From: Bradyrhizobium liaoningense
GTDB lineage: Bacteria; Pseudomonadota; Alphaproteobacteria; Rhizobiales; Xanthobacteraceae
Direction of reading: 5' to 3'
DNA length: 64,000 nucleotides
Assembly: GCF_018130955.1 (NCBI RefSeq)
Contig: NZ_JAFCJM010000037.1
Coordinates: forward strand, 1 to 64,000
Of this stretch, positions 17,393 through 28,988 are shown piece after piece. How positions within the stretch are numbered: the first letter of the stretch is position 1; every line of letters begins with the position of its first letter. Below the pieces are notes generated by a model. The model did no database searches and was not told where the DNA came from. It saw only the letters and a list, made by a program, of their open reading frames with translations. Made by a program: the position numbers and the translations under genes.

Positions 17393-18439
17393 GTGCATTA
17401 TCAACAGAACACCCCAGCGGCCGCCGCCACGGTGCTGGTGACCGGCATCGGCGGGTTTCTCGGCGGACATGTCGCAATGCAATTGCTGGCGAGCGGCTAT
17501 CGCGTTCGCGGCACGGTCCGCAGCCTTGCCGCCTGCGACCGCATCCGGAGCCAGCTTTGCGCCGCTGCGCCGACCGGCGCCGGGACGCTCAGTTTTGCTC
17601 AGGCTAATCTTTGCTCCGACACGGGATGGGATGACGCACTCGAGGGATGCCGCTACGTCATTCACACCGCCTCACCATTTCCGGCAGGACTATCGAGCGA
17701 CGCGAACGACCTGATCCGGACCGCGAAAGACGGCGCGCTACGGGTGCTGCGCGCGGCCCATCACGCCGGTGTCGCACGGGTGGTGCTTACATCTTCGATC
17801 GCCGCCACCAATCACGGCAGCGGCCAGGCTCCCTATACCGAGAGCGACTGGACCGATCCCACCAGCGCGCGGGCGACGCCATATTACAGATCGAAAACGC
17901 TGGCCGAGCAGGCCGCGTGGACCTTTGCCAGCAAGAGCGGACTCGATCTGACGGTCATCAATCCGGGCATGATCTTCGGACCGCTGCTCGGCCCGCAATA
18001 CGGCACGTCGGTCGGGCTGATCCAGCAAATGATGAGCGGCAAGCTGAAACGTGTGCCGCGCTTTGGATTTGCGGTCGTGGACGTGCGCGATGCCGCCGAC
18101 GCTCATATCCGCGCAATGACATGTCCAGACGCTTCCGGAGAGCGTTTCATCGTCGGCGGAGGTTTTCTCTGGTTGAGAGAGTTGGCCGCGGTGCTGGCGA
18201 AATCGTTCCCGGCCTATGCGGCCCATTTGCCCCGCGGCGACGTGCCAAGCTGGATGGTGCGAGTTATGGCTCCGTTCAGCGGACGTTCGCGCATGATCGT
18301 CCACGAGCTCGATCGGGACCTCAGTGTCAGTGCCGCCAAGGCGCATCGCGTGCTGAACTGGCGAGCGCGGCCTGACCAGGACTGCATCCGCGCCAGCGCA
18401 CAAAGCCTGATCGACTATCGTTTGATCGAGCCGGCGTAG
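17393..18439 (+). CDS. NAD(P)-dependent epimerase/reductase (dihydroflavonol reductase-like, extended SDR)
   Basis: A 348-residue extended short-chain dehydrogenase. The Rossmann motif is TGIGGFLGGHVAMQLL (residues 17-32), the downstream catalytic segment is LTSSIAAT, and the Y-x-x-x-K pair is in YYRSK with a conserved NPGMIFGP after it. These match dihydroflavonol-4-reductase or aldehyde-reductase relatives that reduce ketones or aldehydes with NADPH. The start is a GTG at 17393 with no clear ribosome binding site; the frame has no better start nearby. It is probably repressed by the adjacent TetR protein. The substrate is unknown. Confidence 0.86.
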   Translation: MHYQQNTPAAAATVLVTGIGGFLGGHVAMQLLASGYRVRGTVRSLAACDRIRSQLCAAAPTGAGTLSFAQANLCSDTGWDDALEGCRYVIHTASPFPAGLSSDANDLIRTAKDGALRVLRAAHHAGVARVVLTSSIAATNHGSGQAPYTESDWTDPTSARATPYYRSKTLAEQAAWTFASKSGLDLTVINPGMIFGPLLGPQYGTSVGLIQQMMSGKLKRVPRFGFAVVDVRDAADAHIRAMTCPDASGERFIVGGGFLWLRELAAVLAKSFPAYAAHLPRGDVPSWMVRVMAPFSGRSRMIVHELDRDLSVSAAKAHRVLNWRARPDQDCIRASAQSLIDYRLIEPA

Positions 18440-18532
18440 ACCGGCTGGGCCGGTCCTGCGCAATCCGTGTCACCCACGGATCGCGCCGCCACAATGCAAT
18501 CTCAACTTCCCTTCCAAAATTGGACGACCCTG

Positions 18533-18937
18533 ATGCCAACGCACACAACACACTCTTCACCGGAAGCCGAGCAGATCCGCAACATCGAACGGTCCCGGCT
18601 TCGCGCCTTGGTCGCGGGCGATATGGACGCGGCAAGGCCGCTCCACGCGCCGGAGTTCCAGTTGATCACGCCGATCGGGATGCCTCTCTCCAAGGACGAA
18701 TATTTGGGTGCGATTGTGAGTGGCCAGATCAAATATCTCATGTGGGAACCCGGACCTATCGCGGTACGGCAGCAAAATGGTCATGCGGTGATCCGCTATC
18801 GCGCCAGACTCGAGATCGTGTTCGGTGGCCATCGGGTTGCCCCCGGCGACTACTGGCACACCGACACCTATGAATATCGCGACGGGCGATGGATGGTCGT
18901 CTGGTCGCAGGCCACTGCGATCAGTCAAATGTCTTAG
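18533..18937 (+). CDS. NTF2-like / SnoaL-type protein (DUF4440-like)
   Basis: About 134 residues forming a cone-shaped NTF2-like fold: an N-terminal helix (PEAEQIRNIERSRLRALVAGDMDAARPLHAPEFQLITPIG), then strands ending in YWHTDTYEYRDGRWMVVWSQAT. Such proteins are small isomerases, hydratases or ligand binders, and many are uncharacterised. In-frame starts exist at 18467, 18494 and 18533; I take the last because the fold begins just after it. It follows the reductase by 93 bases on the same strand and is probably in its transcript. Confidence 0.75.
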   Translation: MPTHTTHSSPEAEQIRNIERSRLRALVAGDMDAARPLHAPEFQLITPIGMPLSKDEYLGAIVSGQIKYLMWEPGPIAVRQQNGHAVIRYRARLEIVFGGHRVAPGDYWHTDTYEYRDGRWMVVWSQATAISQMS

Positions 18938-18970
18938 TCGTGGGCGGGCCTTCAGCACGTATCTGAAGTG

Positions 18971-19020
18971 CCGCTCCGGGAAATGAGGGTGACAATTCCT
19001 ACAAATTTCTCAAGAAATAG
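18971..19020 (+). pseudogene. Decayed copy of the 3' end of the 48-residue peptide gene
   Basis: The segment cgggaaatgagggtgacaat and the following acaaatttctcaagaaatag match cgggaaatgacggtgacgat and acaaatttctaaagaagtag at the end of the gene at 16527-16673. A four-base deletion between them breaks the frame. Together with the intact copy this forms imperfect direct repeats bordering the TetR-reductase-NTF2 genes. Confidence 0.7.
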
Positions 19021-19038
19021 GCGTTAGGGTCGGAGGCG

Positions 19039-20010
19039 ATGCCAGCAAAACCCTCCGATACGAGACTGATCGGCCTGTTCCTCGACATGCTCGCGGCGGA
19101 ACAAGGCGCAGGTACCAACACGCTCGACGCCTACCGGCGCGACCTCACCGATTTCTCGGAATTTTTGGGCCGCCTCGGCCACAGCTTCGTGGATGCCGAG
19201 ACGCAGATCCTGCGCGACTATCTCGCCGATCTCGACACGCGCGGTTTCAAATCCACCAGCGTCGCCCGGCGGCTGTCGGCGATGCGGCACCTGTACCGCT
19301 TCCTCCTCAACGAGAAGCTGCGCGCCGACGATCCGGCCGCGATCCTGTCCGGGCCGAAGCGCGGCCGCAGCCTGCCAAAGGTGCTGTCGATCGCGGATGT
19401 CGACAAAATGCTTGGGCGAGCGAAGGAGTTGAGCGAGGCCGCCGACGCTTCGCCGTCGCAACGGTTGCGGAATTTGCGGCTCTATTGCCTGTTGGAAGTG
19501 CTATACGCGACGGGCCTGCGCGTCTCCGAGCTGGTGGCGCTGCCGCGCTCGGCGGCGAAGCGCGACGCCCGCATGATCGTGGTACGCGGCAAGGGCAACA
19601 AGGAACGCTTGGTGCCGCTCAACGAGGCCTCGCGCCAGGCGATGGTGGATTACCTCGGCGCGACCGACGCAACGACCAAAGGTGACGACAAGCCGAACAA
19701 AAAGGGCAGCCTCGCAGCGTCAAAATGGCTGTTTCCCTCCTTCGGCGAGAGCGGACATTTGACGCGACAGCACTTTGCCCGCGACCTCAAGGAGCTCGCG
19801 GTCGCCTCCGGCCTGCAGGCCCGCCTGGTCTCGCCGCACGTGCTGCGCCACGCCTTTGCCAGCCACCTGCTGCACAACGGCGCTGACTTGCGCATCGTGC
19901 AGACCCTGCTCGGCCACACCGACATCTCGACCACCCAGATTTACACCCACGTCGTGGAGGAGCGGCTGAAGAGCCTGGTGCGCGACCTGCACCCGCTGGC
20001 GGAGAAGTAG
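19039..20010 (+). CDS. xerD: Site-specific tyrosine recombinase XerD
   Basis: A 323-residue tyrosine recombinase that, with XerC, resolves chromosome dimers at dif under FtsK control. The N-terminal SAM-like core-binding domain covers residues about 8-95. Catalytic residues are all present: R161 (ATGLRVSEL), K185 (RGKGNKER), H267 and R270 (SPHVLRHAF), H293 (LLGHTDIS) and the nucleophile Y302 (IYTHV). Length and the position upstream of accA fit the housekeeping enzyme rather than a phage integrase, although it does border the inserted genes at 16.7-19.0 kb. Confidence 0.95.
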   Translation: MPAKPSDTRLIGLFLDMLAAEQGAGTNTLDAYRRDLTDFSEFLGRLGHSFVDAETQILRDYLADLDTRGFKSTSVARRLSAMRHLYRFLLNEKLRADDPAAILSGPKRGRSLPKVLSIADVDKMLGRAKELSEAADASPSQRLRNLRLYCLLEVLYATGLRVSELVALPRSAAKRDARMIVVRGKGNKERLVPLNEASRQAMVDYLGATDATTKGDDKPNKKGSLAASKWLFPSFGESGHLTRQHFARDLKELAVASGLQARLVSPHVLRHAFASHLLHNGADLRIVQTLLGHTDISTTQIYTHVVEERLKSLVRDLHPLAEK

Positions 20011-20027
20011 CCGTTGGAGAAAGCCGT

Positions 20028-20055
20028 CGTCCCGGCGCAGGCCGGGACGACCAAT
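20028..20055. repeat. Short hairpin repeat, family B fragment
   Basis: gtcgtcccggcgcaggccgg gives a stem cccggc/gccggg followed by gacgacc, the same half-element found at both ends of 35518-35661 and 50406-50544. It lies just after xerD and could act as its transcription end, but no T-run follows. Confidence 0.5.
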
Positions 20056-20223
20056 AGAACCGCCTTGACTTCGGCCCTTTCTCCGCAGAAAGAGCCGTCG
20101 TCCTCCCAGTGATTTGGCGCGCGCCGCGGCGCGCACAAGCCAAACCATTGAAGAAGCTACACTTCTTATCCCTGAGCCAAATCCCGTTTCACCTCCCCGC
20201 CCCGTCCTCCCTATATTGAGTTG

Positions 20224-21186
20224 ATGCCGGATCACATGCGCAGCTATCTCGATTTCGAAAAGCCCGTCGCCGAGCTCGACTCCAAGGTCGATGAATTGCG
20301 CGCATTGGCAGCCACCGGCACCGACATCACCGACGAGATCGGCCGTATCGAGGACAAGGCGGCGCAGGCGCTCGCCGACCTCTACACCAACCTCTCGCCC
20401 TGGCAAAAAACGCTGGTCGCGCGCCATCCGCAGCGGCCGCACTTCTCCGACTTCATCAAGGGGCTGGTCACCGAATTCACCCCGCTCGCCGGCGACCGCA
20501 AGTTCGGCGAGGACGAGGCGCTGGTCGGCGGCTTCGGCCGTTTCCGCGGCGAGAGCATCTGCGTGATGGGCCAGGAAAAAGGCGATTCCACCGAGAGCCG
20601 CATCAAGCACAATTTTGGCATGGCGCGCCCCGAGGGCTATCGCAAGGCGGTGCGGCTGATGGAGATGGCCGAGCGCTTCGGCATTCCCGTGCTGTCGATC
20701 GTCGATTCCGCCGGCGCCTATCCCGGCATCGGCGCCGAGGAGCGTGGCCAGGCGGAAGCCATCGCGCGCTCGACCGATGCCTGCCTGGCGCTGGGCGTGC
20801 CGAACGTCGCGATCGTCACCGGCGAGGGCATGTCGGGCGGCGCGATCGCGATCACCACCGCCAACAAGGTCCTGATGTTCGAGCATGCGATCTACAGCGT
20901 GATCTCGCCAGAGGCCGCCTCCTCGATTCTGTGGCGCGACGGCACCAAGGCCCAGGAAGCCGCCAACAGCATGAAGATCACGGCCCAGGACATGCTGCGC
21001 TTCGGCGTCATCGACACCATCCTGAAGGAGCCGGTCGGCGGCGCCCACAGGGACCCCGCCGCCATGATCGCCACCACCGGCGAGGCGATTGAGCAGGCCT
21101 TCAACGAGCTGCGCAACCTGGACGCGGACGCGATCCGCCGGCAGCGGCGGCAGAAATTTCTCGAAATCGGCCGGAAACTGGCCTGA
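20224..21186 (+). CDS. accA: Acetyl-CoA carboxylase carboxyltransferase subunit alpha
   Basis: A 320-residue biotin-dependent carboxyltransferase subunit that, with AccD, moves the carboxyl group from carboxybiotin to acetyl-CoA in the first step of fatty-acid synthesis. Family marks: YLDFEKPVAELDSKVDELR at the start, GQEKGDSTESRIKHNFGMARPEGYRKA, the oxyanion-hole segment DSAGAYPGIGAEERGQAEAI, and GEGMSGGAIAI. ATG at 20224 or 20236 is possible; I take the first as the usual MPD start. A palindromic repeat follows it 17 bases downstream. Confidence 0.96.
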   Translation: MPDHMRSYLDFEKPVAELDSKVDELRALAATGTDITDEIGRIEDKAAQALADLYTNLSPWQKTLVARHPQRPHFSDFIKGLVTEFTPLAGDRKFGEDEALVGGFGRFRGESICVMGQEKGDSTESRIKHNFGMARPEGYRKAVRLMEMAERFGIPVLSIVDSAGAYPGIGAEERGQAEAIARSTDACLALGVPNVAIVTGEGMSGGAIAITTANKVLMFEHAIYSVISPEAASSILWRDGTKAQEAANSMKITAQDMLRFGVIDTILKEPVGGAHRDPAAMIATTGEAIEQAFNELRNLDADAIRRQRRQKFLEIGRKLA

Positions 21187-21576
21187 TTCCAGTTATTTGC
21201 CTCGTCATTCGGGGGCGATGCGCAGCATCGAACCCGGAATCTCGAGATTCCGGGTCTGGTCCTTCGGACCATCCCGGAATGACGGGGGTAATGGCCCGTT
21301 AACCCTTTTTTCGCCCAAATCAGCGAAGACGGCCCCAATTAGGCCCCAGGCCACGGTTTAGTCTCTGTTGACCATGCATATGGGGCAACAAGCTCGTGAT
21401 CCCCGTTCGGGTTGCGAGCCCAGGACCCAAAGGGTAAGATTTTAATCAATGACTTCAGGGCAAAACGCTGGAGTTTGGTCTCTCAAGTCCCGCTGTCGCG
21501 GGGATCGGATCGCCGGTCGGGCCAGGCGCCAAAATTTGGGGTTTTGCGAACTTGCCCGGTGAGTGTGGGGTCTGTC
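21187..21576. other. 390-base intergenic region between accA and the L,D-transpeptidase gene
   Basis: A family A repeat fills 21204-21284. The remainder, 21285-21576, stays open in the frame of the next gene from 21412 but looks non-coding: its codons do not extend a signal peptide. No promoter is clear enough to call. Confidence 0.45.
21204..21284. repeat. Palindromic intergenic repeat, family A copy 2
   Basis: gtcattcgggggcgatgcg starts the element and cccggaatgac ends it, with the same internal cccggaatctcgagattccggg palindrome as copy 1. The second internal hairpin differs (tggtccttcggacca here; gcgctgcgcgc in copy 1), a compensated change that keeps the stem. Confidence 0.9.
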
Positions 21577-23130
21577 TTGATTTCTAGCTCGCTCGCACGC
21601 GCGCTTATGACGTCCGTCGCGCTGACCGCCAGCGTGCTGCTGGCTGGCTGCGATTCCGACCAGGTCTCGCTCGCGACCAACGCCAAGGCCAACCAGCCGG
21701 TCCCGCCGAAGCTCCTTGCCGCAATGACCGAGAAGGACATGGATCTGCAATCGCCGATCCTGGTCCGTCTGTTCAAGCAGGAAGCCGAGCTCGAGGTCTG
21801 GAAGCAGACGCGAAACGGCCAGTTCGCGCTGCTCAAGACCTACCCGATCTGCCGCTGGTCGGGCGATCTCGGCCCAAAGGTTCGCGAGGGCGACCGCCAG
21901 GCGCCGGAGGGGTTCTATTCGATCAACCCCAGCCAGATGAACCCGCAGTCGGCCTACTACCTCTCCTTCAACACGGGCTATCCCAATGCCTTCGACCGTG
22001 CGCTGGGACGCACCGGCTCGCAGCTGATGGTGCATGGCGACTGCTCCTCGCGCGGCTGCTACGCGATGACCGACGAGCAGATCGCGGAAATCTATTCGCT
22101 GGGACGCGAGTCCTTCTTCGGCGGCCAGAAGGCGTTCCAGCTCCAGGCGTATCCGTTCAAGATGACGCCGGTGAACATGGCCAAGCACCGCAACAATCCG
22201 AACATGGCCTTCTGGAAGATGATCAAGGAAGGCTATGATCATTTCGAGGTGACGCGGCAGGAGCCGAAGGTCGATTTCTGCGAGCGGAAATACGTCTTCG
22301 ACGCCACCAAGACAGCCGACGCCAAGCGCGACCCGGTGTTCGACGCGAACGCCAAGTGCCCGGCCTATGCGATCCCCGATGACATCCAGCAGGCCGTGCG
22401 CGAGAAGCAGCAGCGCGACGAGACCGAATACGCCAAGCTGGTGTCGCGCGGCACGCCGGTTGCGCGCATGAACACCGGCATCGACGGCGGCATGAACAAG
22501 GTCTTTGCCGTGCGCGTTCCCGAGGGCAGCACCGGCCTGTCGGAGGCGCCCGACACCAACAGCCTGTCGCTGCTCGCGATGTCGAAGGCGCCGGGCACGA
22601 TCCCCTCGACCGTCAATCCGCCGAAGCCGAACCTGGCCGTCGCGGACGCCGCACCGCAGAACGAGCCGGTCGTCGCCGCTCCGGCACAGACCAACACGCG
22701 CGTCGCCGCCGCCGCGCCCGCCGAACAGCAATCGTCGTCCTCGGGCGGCGGCTGGTTCTCAGGCCTGGCGCGCAAGATGGGCATGGGCAGCTCTGAGACG
22801 ACCGCGACCGCCACGCCGACGCAGACCGCCGCCGCTCCGGCCGCGCCCACGACGGCCGCATCCAGGCTGAAGGCCGCGGTGGGCCGGATCGTACCGGGCC
22901 GCGACGCGTCGAAGGACGCATCGAAATCAACCGCGGCAGCGAAGCCGCCGGAGCCCAAGGCGGTTGAAGCCAAGCCCGTCGAGACAAAACTCGCCCAGTC
23001 GCGTCCGCCGCTCAAGCCGTCCGTGGCCGAGACCGCGCCGGCCGCAGCGAGCAAGGACTCGCAGCTCGCGGGCGCAGCACCGGTGGTGTCGTCGAACTCG
23101 TTCGACAGCCGGTTCGGAGCGATGAAGTAG
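21577..23130 (+). CDS. YafK-type L,D-transpeptidase-family lipoprotein
   Basis: About 517 residues. A lipoprotein signal ends in the lipobox LLAGC, then a YkuD/YafK-type catalytic domain (about residues 45-250) with LVRLFKQEAELEVWKQ, a His-Gly (MVHGDC) and the catalytic Cys in SSRGCYAMTD. The E. coli relative YafK (DpaA/LdtF) releases Braun lipoprotein from peptidoglycan rather than making cross-links, so either activity is possible. The last ~200 residues are Pro/Ala/Lys-rich low complexity with no domain. The TTG at 21577 is chosen because it gives ISSSLARALMTSVALTASVLLAGC; ATG 21607 would leave too short a signal. The start is uncertain. Confidence 0.85.
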   Translation: MISSSLARALMTSVALTASVLLAGCDSDQVSLATNAKANQPVPPKLLAAMTEKDMDLQSPILVRLFKQEAELEVWKQTRNGQFALLKTYPICRWSGDLGPKVREGDRQAPEGFYSINPSQMNPQSAYYLSFNTGYPNAFDRALGRTGSQLMVHGDCSSRGCYAMTDEQIAEIYSLGRESFFGGQKAFQLQAYPFKMTPVNMAKHRNNPNMAFWKMIKEGYDHFEVTRQEPKVDFCERKYVFDATKTADAKRDPVFDANAKCPAYAIPDDIQQAVREKQQRDETEYAKLVSRGTPVARMNTGIDGGMNKVFAVRVPEGSTGLSEAPDTNSLSLLAMSKAPGTIPSTVNPPKPNLAVADAAPQNEPVVAAPAQTNTRVAAAAPAEQQSSSSGGGWFSGLARKMGMGSSETTATATPTQTAAAPAAPTTAASRLKAAVGRIVPGRDASKDASKSTAAAKPPEPKAVEAKPVETKLAQSRPPLKPSVAETAPAAASKDSQLAGAAPVVSSNSFDSRFGAMK

Positions 23131-23518
23131 GGCCATCGCTTTCGGCGCGAATTCTCTCCGTTTCATCCAGGCTTGACGCCGCCATTCTCCGCCACGACGC
23201 CGCAGCCTTCCGGCTCGGCTCTGATCGCAGGTTCCTTCGAACCGTCACCCCGCGCAACGGCGAAGCCGTTGTCGCTGGAGGTGGCCGCTTCTTCAGCGAC
23301 CCTCGAAGGGCGACGGCCCGATTCCCGGCCGTTCATCCTTCGAGGCTCCCCCTACGACGCTTTGCGTCGCACGGCTCGCACCTCAGGATGACGGGACTTC
23401 CAATCGGTCCTCGTGGCCGGAAGAGAATCGCAAGAGTGGACTCGCGGAGTCCCCCTCACCCGAAATTCGTACGTGAATTTCGGTCTCTCCCCGCAAGCGG
23501 GCAGAGGCGAAAGAGCCC
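23131..23518. other. 388-base intergenic region between convergent L,D-transpeptidase and secA genes
   Basis: Non-coding. It contains an element about 23334-23395 with ttcatccttcgaggctcccc and cacctcaggatgacgggact (imperfect inverted ends), and at 23436-23510 a fragment of the 'ctctccccgcaagcgggg' repeat family C. No recognisable terminator with a T-run was found for either gene. Confidence 0.5.
23436..23510. repeat. Family C repeat fragment
   Basis: ggactcgcggagtccccctc followed by acccgaaattcgtacgtgaa and tctccccgcaagcgggcaga. The same order of blocks (ggactcgcggagagtcccc, then a variable hairpin, then ctctccccgcaagcgg) occurs at 28989-29127. Confidence 0.7.
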
Positions 23519-26368
<2,850 letters not shown>

Positions 26369-26724
26369 ACCGGATTCCTTGCCAAATTCCTGTGTTCGCG
26401 ATTACCGCGTTGCAGCCAAGAGGTTGTCACCAACTTGCCTATCAACTCACCGTGACGCCTCGCGGTGCCAGCCCCGGATTGCGGGGTCATCCGCCATATG
26501 GGTGGGAATTAAGCAAATCTGGGTTCAACGGCCGAAAACGCAGCAAAATAAACGCCATCGCCATTGACGCGACCGGCCAGAGATATGGCCCGGTCGGGGC
26601 CTTGTCAACGGCGGCCGGATTGCCGCCAATTCATCATTTTGACAGACTTTTCGCGTTGCCAAGGCCCTGTGATTGGGCGAGTGTCCGCCCCGCCCGAACG
26701 ACCCCCGTAACATAAGGATTTTCC
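26369..26724. other. 356-base divergent promoter region between secA and ppiC
   Basis: No reading frame is convincing. A TTGACA lies at 26639-26644 in the ppiC direction but lacks a good -10 at 17 bases. Short hairpins are seen (ccccggattgcgggg near 26475). The ppiC leader has AAGGA at about 26714-26718 as ribosome binding site. Confidence 0.45.
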
Positions 26725-27636
26725 ATGACCACCTCGTTCCCGGTATCCACCGGCCAGCGCGTTCGCCTTGCCTCTGCCCTGGCGGGATGCCTTGCACTGG
26801 CGCTGACCCTGGGAAGCCCCGTCCGGGCGGCCGACGATCCGGTGCTGGCCAAGGTCAATGGCGCTGACATCAAGAAGAGCGACGTGACCATGGCCGAGGA
26901 AGAGCTCGGGCCGAGCCTCTCGCAGATGGACCCGGCCACCAAGGACGAGAACGTCCTCGCCTTCCTGATCGACATGAAGATCGTCGCCAAGGCCGCCGAG
27001 GACAAGAAGATCGCCGACGGCGAGGAGTTCAAGAAGCGCCTGGCGTTTGCCCGCAACCGCCTGCTGATGGACAGCCTGCTCGCCCAGGAGGGCAAGGCGG
27101 CGACCACCGACGACGCCATGAAGAAGGTCTATGAGGAGGCCTCCAAGCAGATCACCGGCGAGCAGGAGGTGCGCGCGCGGCACATCCTGGTCGAGACCGA
27201 GGACGAGGCCAAGGCGGTGAAGGCGGAGCTCGACAAGGGCGCCGATTTCGCCGAGCTCGCGAAGAAGAAGTCCAAGGATCCGGGCTCCGCCGACGGCGGC
27301 GACCTCGGCTTCTTCACCAAGGAGCAGATGGTGCCGGAATTCTCGGCCGTGGCGTTCACGCTCGAGCCGGGCAAGATCTCCGACCCCGTGAAGTCGCAGT
27401 TCGGCTGGCACATCATCAAGGTCGAGGAGAAGCGCGCCCGCAAGGCGCCGGACTTCGAGCAGGTCAAGGCCCAGATCGAGAATTACGTGACCCGCAAGGC
27501 CCAGGCCGACTACGTCGCCAAGCTGCGCACCGAGGCCAAGGTCGAGCGGCTGGACAAGCCGGCCGCGGATGCGGCCAAGCCGGACGCCGCCAAGCCGCCG
27601 GCCGACAACAAGATGGCGCCGCCGGCGAAGAAGTAA
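26725..27636 (+). CDS. Periplasmic parvulin-type peptidyl-prolyl isomerase (PpiC/SurA-like)
   Basis: A 303-residue protein with a signal peptide (cleavage near PVRAADD), a SurA-like helical N-terminal region (VLAKVNGADIKKSDV, residues about 40-130), one rotamase/parvulin domain (VRARHILVETEDEAKAVK ... GGDLGFFTKEQMVPEFSAVAF ... GWHIIKVEEKR, about 148-240) and a Lys/Ala/Pro-rich tail. It catalyses proline isomerisation and chaperones outer-membrane proteins in the periplasm. It is divergent from secA, a common arrangement in Bradyrhizobium. A strong hairpin terminator follows at 27682. Confidence 0.93.
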   Translation: MTTSFPVSTGQRVRLASALAGCLALALTLGSPVRAADDPVLAKVNGADIKKSDVTMAEEELGPSLSQMDPATKDENVLAFLIDMKIVAKAAEDKKIADGEEFKKRLAFARNRLLMDSLLAQEGKAATTDDAMKKVYEEASKQITGEQEVRARHILVETEDEAKAVKAELDKGADFAELAKKKSKDPGSADGGDLGFFTKEQMVPEFSAVAFTLEPGKISDPVKSQFGWHIIKVEEKRARKAPDFEQVKAQIENYVTRKAQADYVAKLRTEAKVERLDKPAADAAKPDAAKPPADNKMAPPAKK

Positions 27637-27681
27637 GAATTCGCTGTCACTTCGCTGACGCCAAGAGTATCTAAGCATCGT

Positions 27682-27712
27682 GATGCCCGGCCCCCGCGCC
27701 GGGCATCTTCAT
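27682..27712 (+). terminator. Rho-independent terminator after ppiC
   Basis: GATGCCCGGC (27682-27691) pairs perfectly with GCCGGGCATC (27698-27707) across a six-base loop, followed by ttcatatt. It lies 46 bases after the ppiC stop and 28 bases before argJ, so the two genes are probably separate transcripts or partly attenuated. Confidence 0.75.
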
Positions 27713-27739
27713 ATTCAGACCTCACCAAGGCGCCCCGCG

Positions 27740-28981
27740 ATGTCCTCCACCGTTTCCCCGCTCGCCCCCACCGACGTTCCCGACATGCCCGAAATCGCGG
27801 GCATCAGGCTGGCCACGGCCGAAGCCGGCATCCGCTACAAGAACCGCACCGACGTGCTGCTCGCGGTCATGGACAAGGGCACCGCGGTCGCCGGCGTCTT
27901 CACCAAGTCGAAATGCCCCTCCGCACCGGTCGAATGGTGCCGCGCCAAATTGAAGGGCGGCAAGGCGCGCGCGCTCGTCGTCAATTCCGGCAACGCCAAT
28001 GCCTTCACCGGCAAGACCGGGCGCCAATCCACGGCGCTCACCGCCGCGATCGCAGCCAAGGCCGTCGGCTGCAGCGCGAACGAGATTTTTCTCGCCTCGA
28101 CCGGCGTGATCGGCGAGCCGCTGGACGCGACCAAGTTCGACGGCGTGCTCGGCCGCCTCGCTGACAAGGCCGTATCAGGCGATTACCTTTCCGCGGCCAA
28201 GGCGATCATGACCACCGACACCTTCCCCAAGGTCGCGACCGCGACGGTGAAGCTCGGCAAGGCCAAGGTCACCATCAACGGCATGGCCAAGGGCGCGGGC
28301 ATGATCGCGCCCGACATGGCGACCATGCTGTCGTTCGTCTTCACCGACGCGCCGATTGCGCCCGCCGCGCTTCAGGCACTGCTCAAGAGCGGCGTCGAGG
28401 ACACGTTTAACGCCGTGACCATCGACGGCGACACCTCGACCTCGGATACGCTGCTGGCGTTCGCCACCGGCGCGGCGGCCGCGAACGGCGCGCCAAAGAT
28501 CAGCCGCGCCAGCGATCCGCGCCTGAAGGCGTTTGCGAAGGCGTTCCGCGAGGTGCTGGCTGACCTCGCAGAACAGGTCGCACGCGACGGCGAAGGCGCG
28601 CGCAAGCTGGTCGAGATCACCGTGGAGGGCGCAAAGTCCAAGGCCTCCGCGCGAAAGATCGCGATGTCGATCGCGAATTCACCGCTGGTGAAGACCGCGA
28701 TCGCCGGCGAAGACGCCAATTGGGGCCGCGTGGTGATGGCGGTGGGCAAGGCCGGCGAACCCGCCGATCGCGACAAGCTGTCGATCGCCTTCAACGGCAT
28801 CCGCGTCGCCAAGAGCGGCGCGCGCGATCCGGCTTACGACGAGGCGCAGGTGTCCGAAGCGATGAAGGCGCCGAAGATCGCGATCAAGGTCTCGCTGGGC
28901 CTCGGCAAGGGCCGCGACCGCGTGCTGACCTGCGACCTCACCAAGGAATACGTCGCGATCAACGGCGATTATCGGTCGTAA
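27740..28981 (+). CDS. argJ: Bifunctional ornithine acetyltransferase / N-acetylglutamate synthase
   Basis: A 413-residue Ntn-hydrolase-type enzyme of the cyclic arginine pathway: it transfers acetyl from N-acetylornithine to glutamate. The self-cleavage site is in KGAGMIAPDMATMLSFVF; the Thr after A becomes the catalytic nucleophile of the beta subunit. Other marks are VVNSGNANAFTG, ASTGVIGEPL and the C-terminal GEDANWGRVVMAVGKAGE. ATG at 27740 is preferred to the upstream frame extension, which runs through the terminator hairpin. Whether the N-acetylglutamate synthase activity is retained cannot be read from sequence. Confidence 0.96.
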   Translation: MSSTVSPLAPTDVPDMPEIAGIRLATAEAGIRYKNRTDVLLAVMDKGTAVAGVFTKSKCPSAPVEWCRAKLKGGKARALVVNSGNANAFTGKTGRQSTALTAAIAAKAVGCSANEIFLASTGVIGEPLDATKFDGVLGRLADKAVSGDYLSAAKAIMTTDTFPKVATATVKLGKAKVTINGMAKGAGMIAPDMATMLSFVFTDAPIAPAALQALLKSGVEDTFNAVTIDGDTSTSDTLLAFATGAAAANGAPKISRASDPRLKAFAKAFREVLADLAEQVARDGEGARKLVEITVEGAKSKASARKIAMSIANSPLVKTAIAGEDANWGRVVMAVGKAGEPADRDKLSIAFNGIRVAKSGARDPAYDEAQVSEAMKAPKIAIKVSLGLGKGRDRVLTCDLTKEYVAINGDYRS

Positions 28982-28988
28982 CGAGATC

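Noticed and set aside
19039..20010. Reading xerD as the integrase of the neighbouring three-gene insertion
   Set aside because: Its length, domain layout and position before accA fit the chromosomal XerD; nothing in it suggests a phage or island integrase, though the adjacency was noted.
26639..26670. TTGACA as ppiC promoter
   Set aside because: A consensus -35 is present, but no AT-rich -10 occurs at 16-18 bases.
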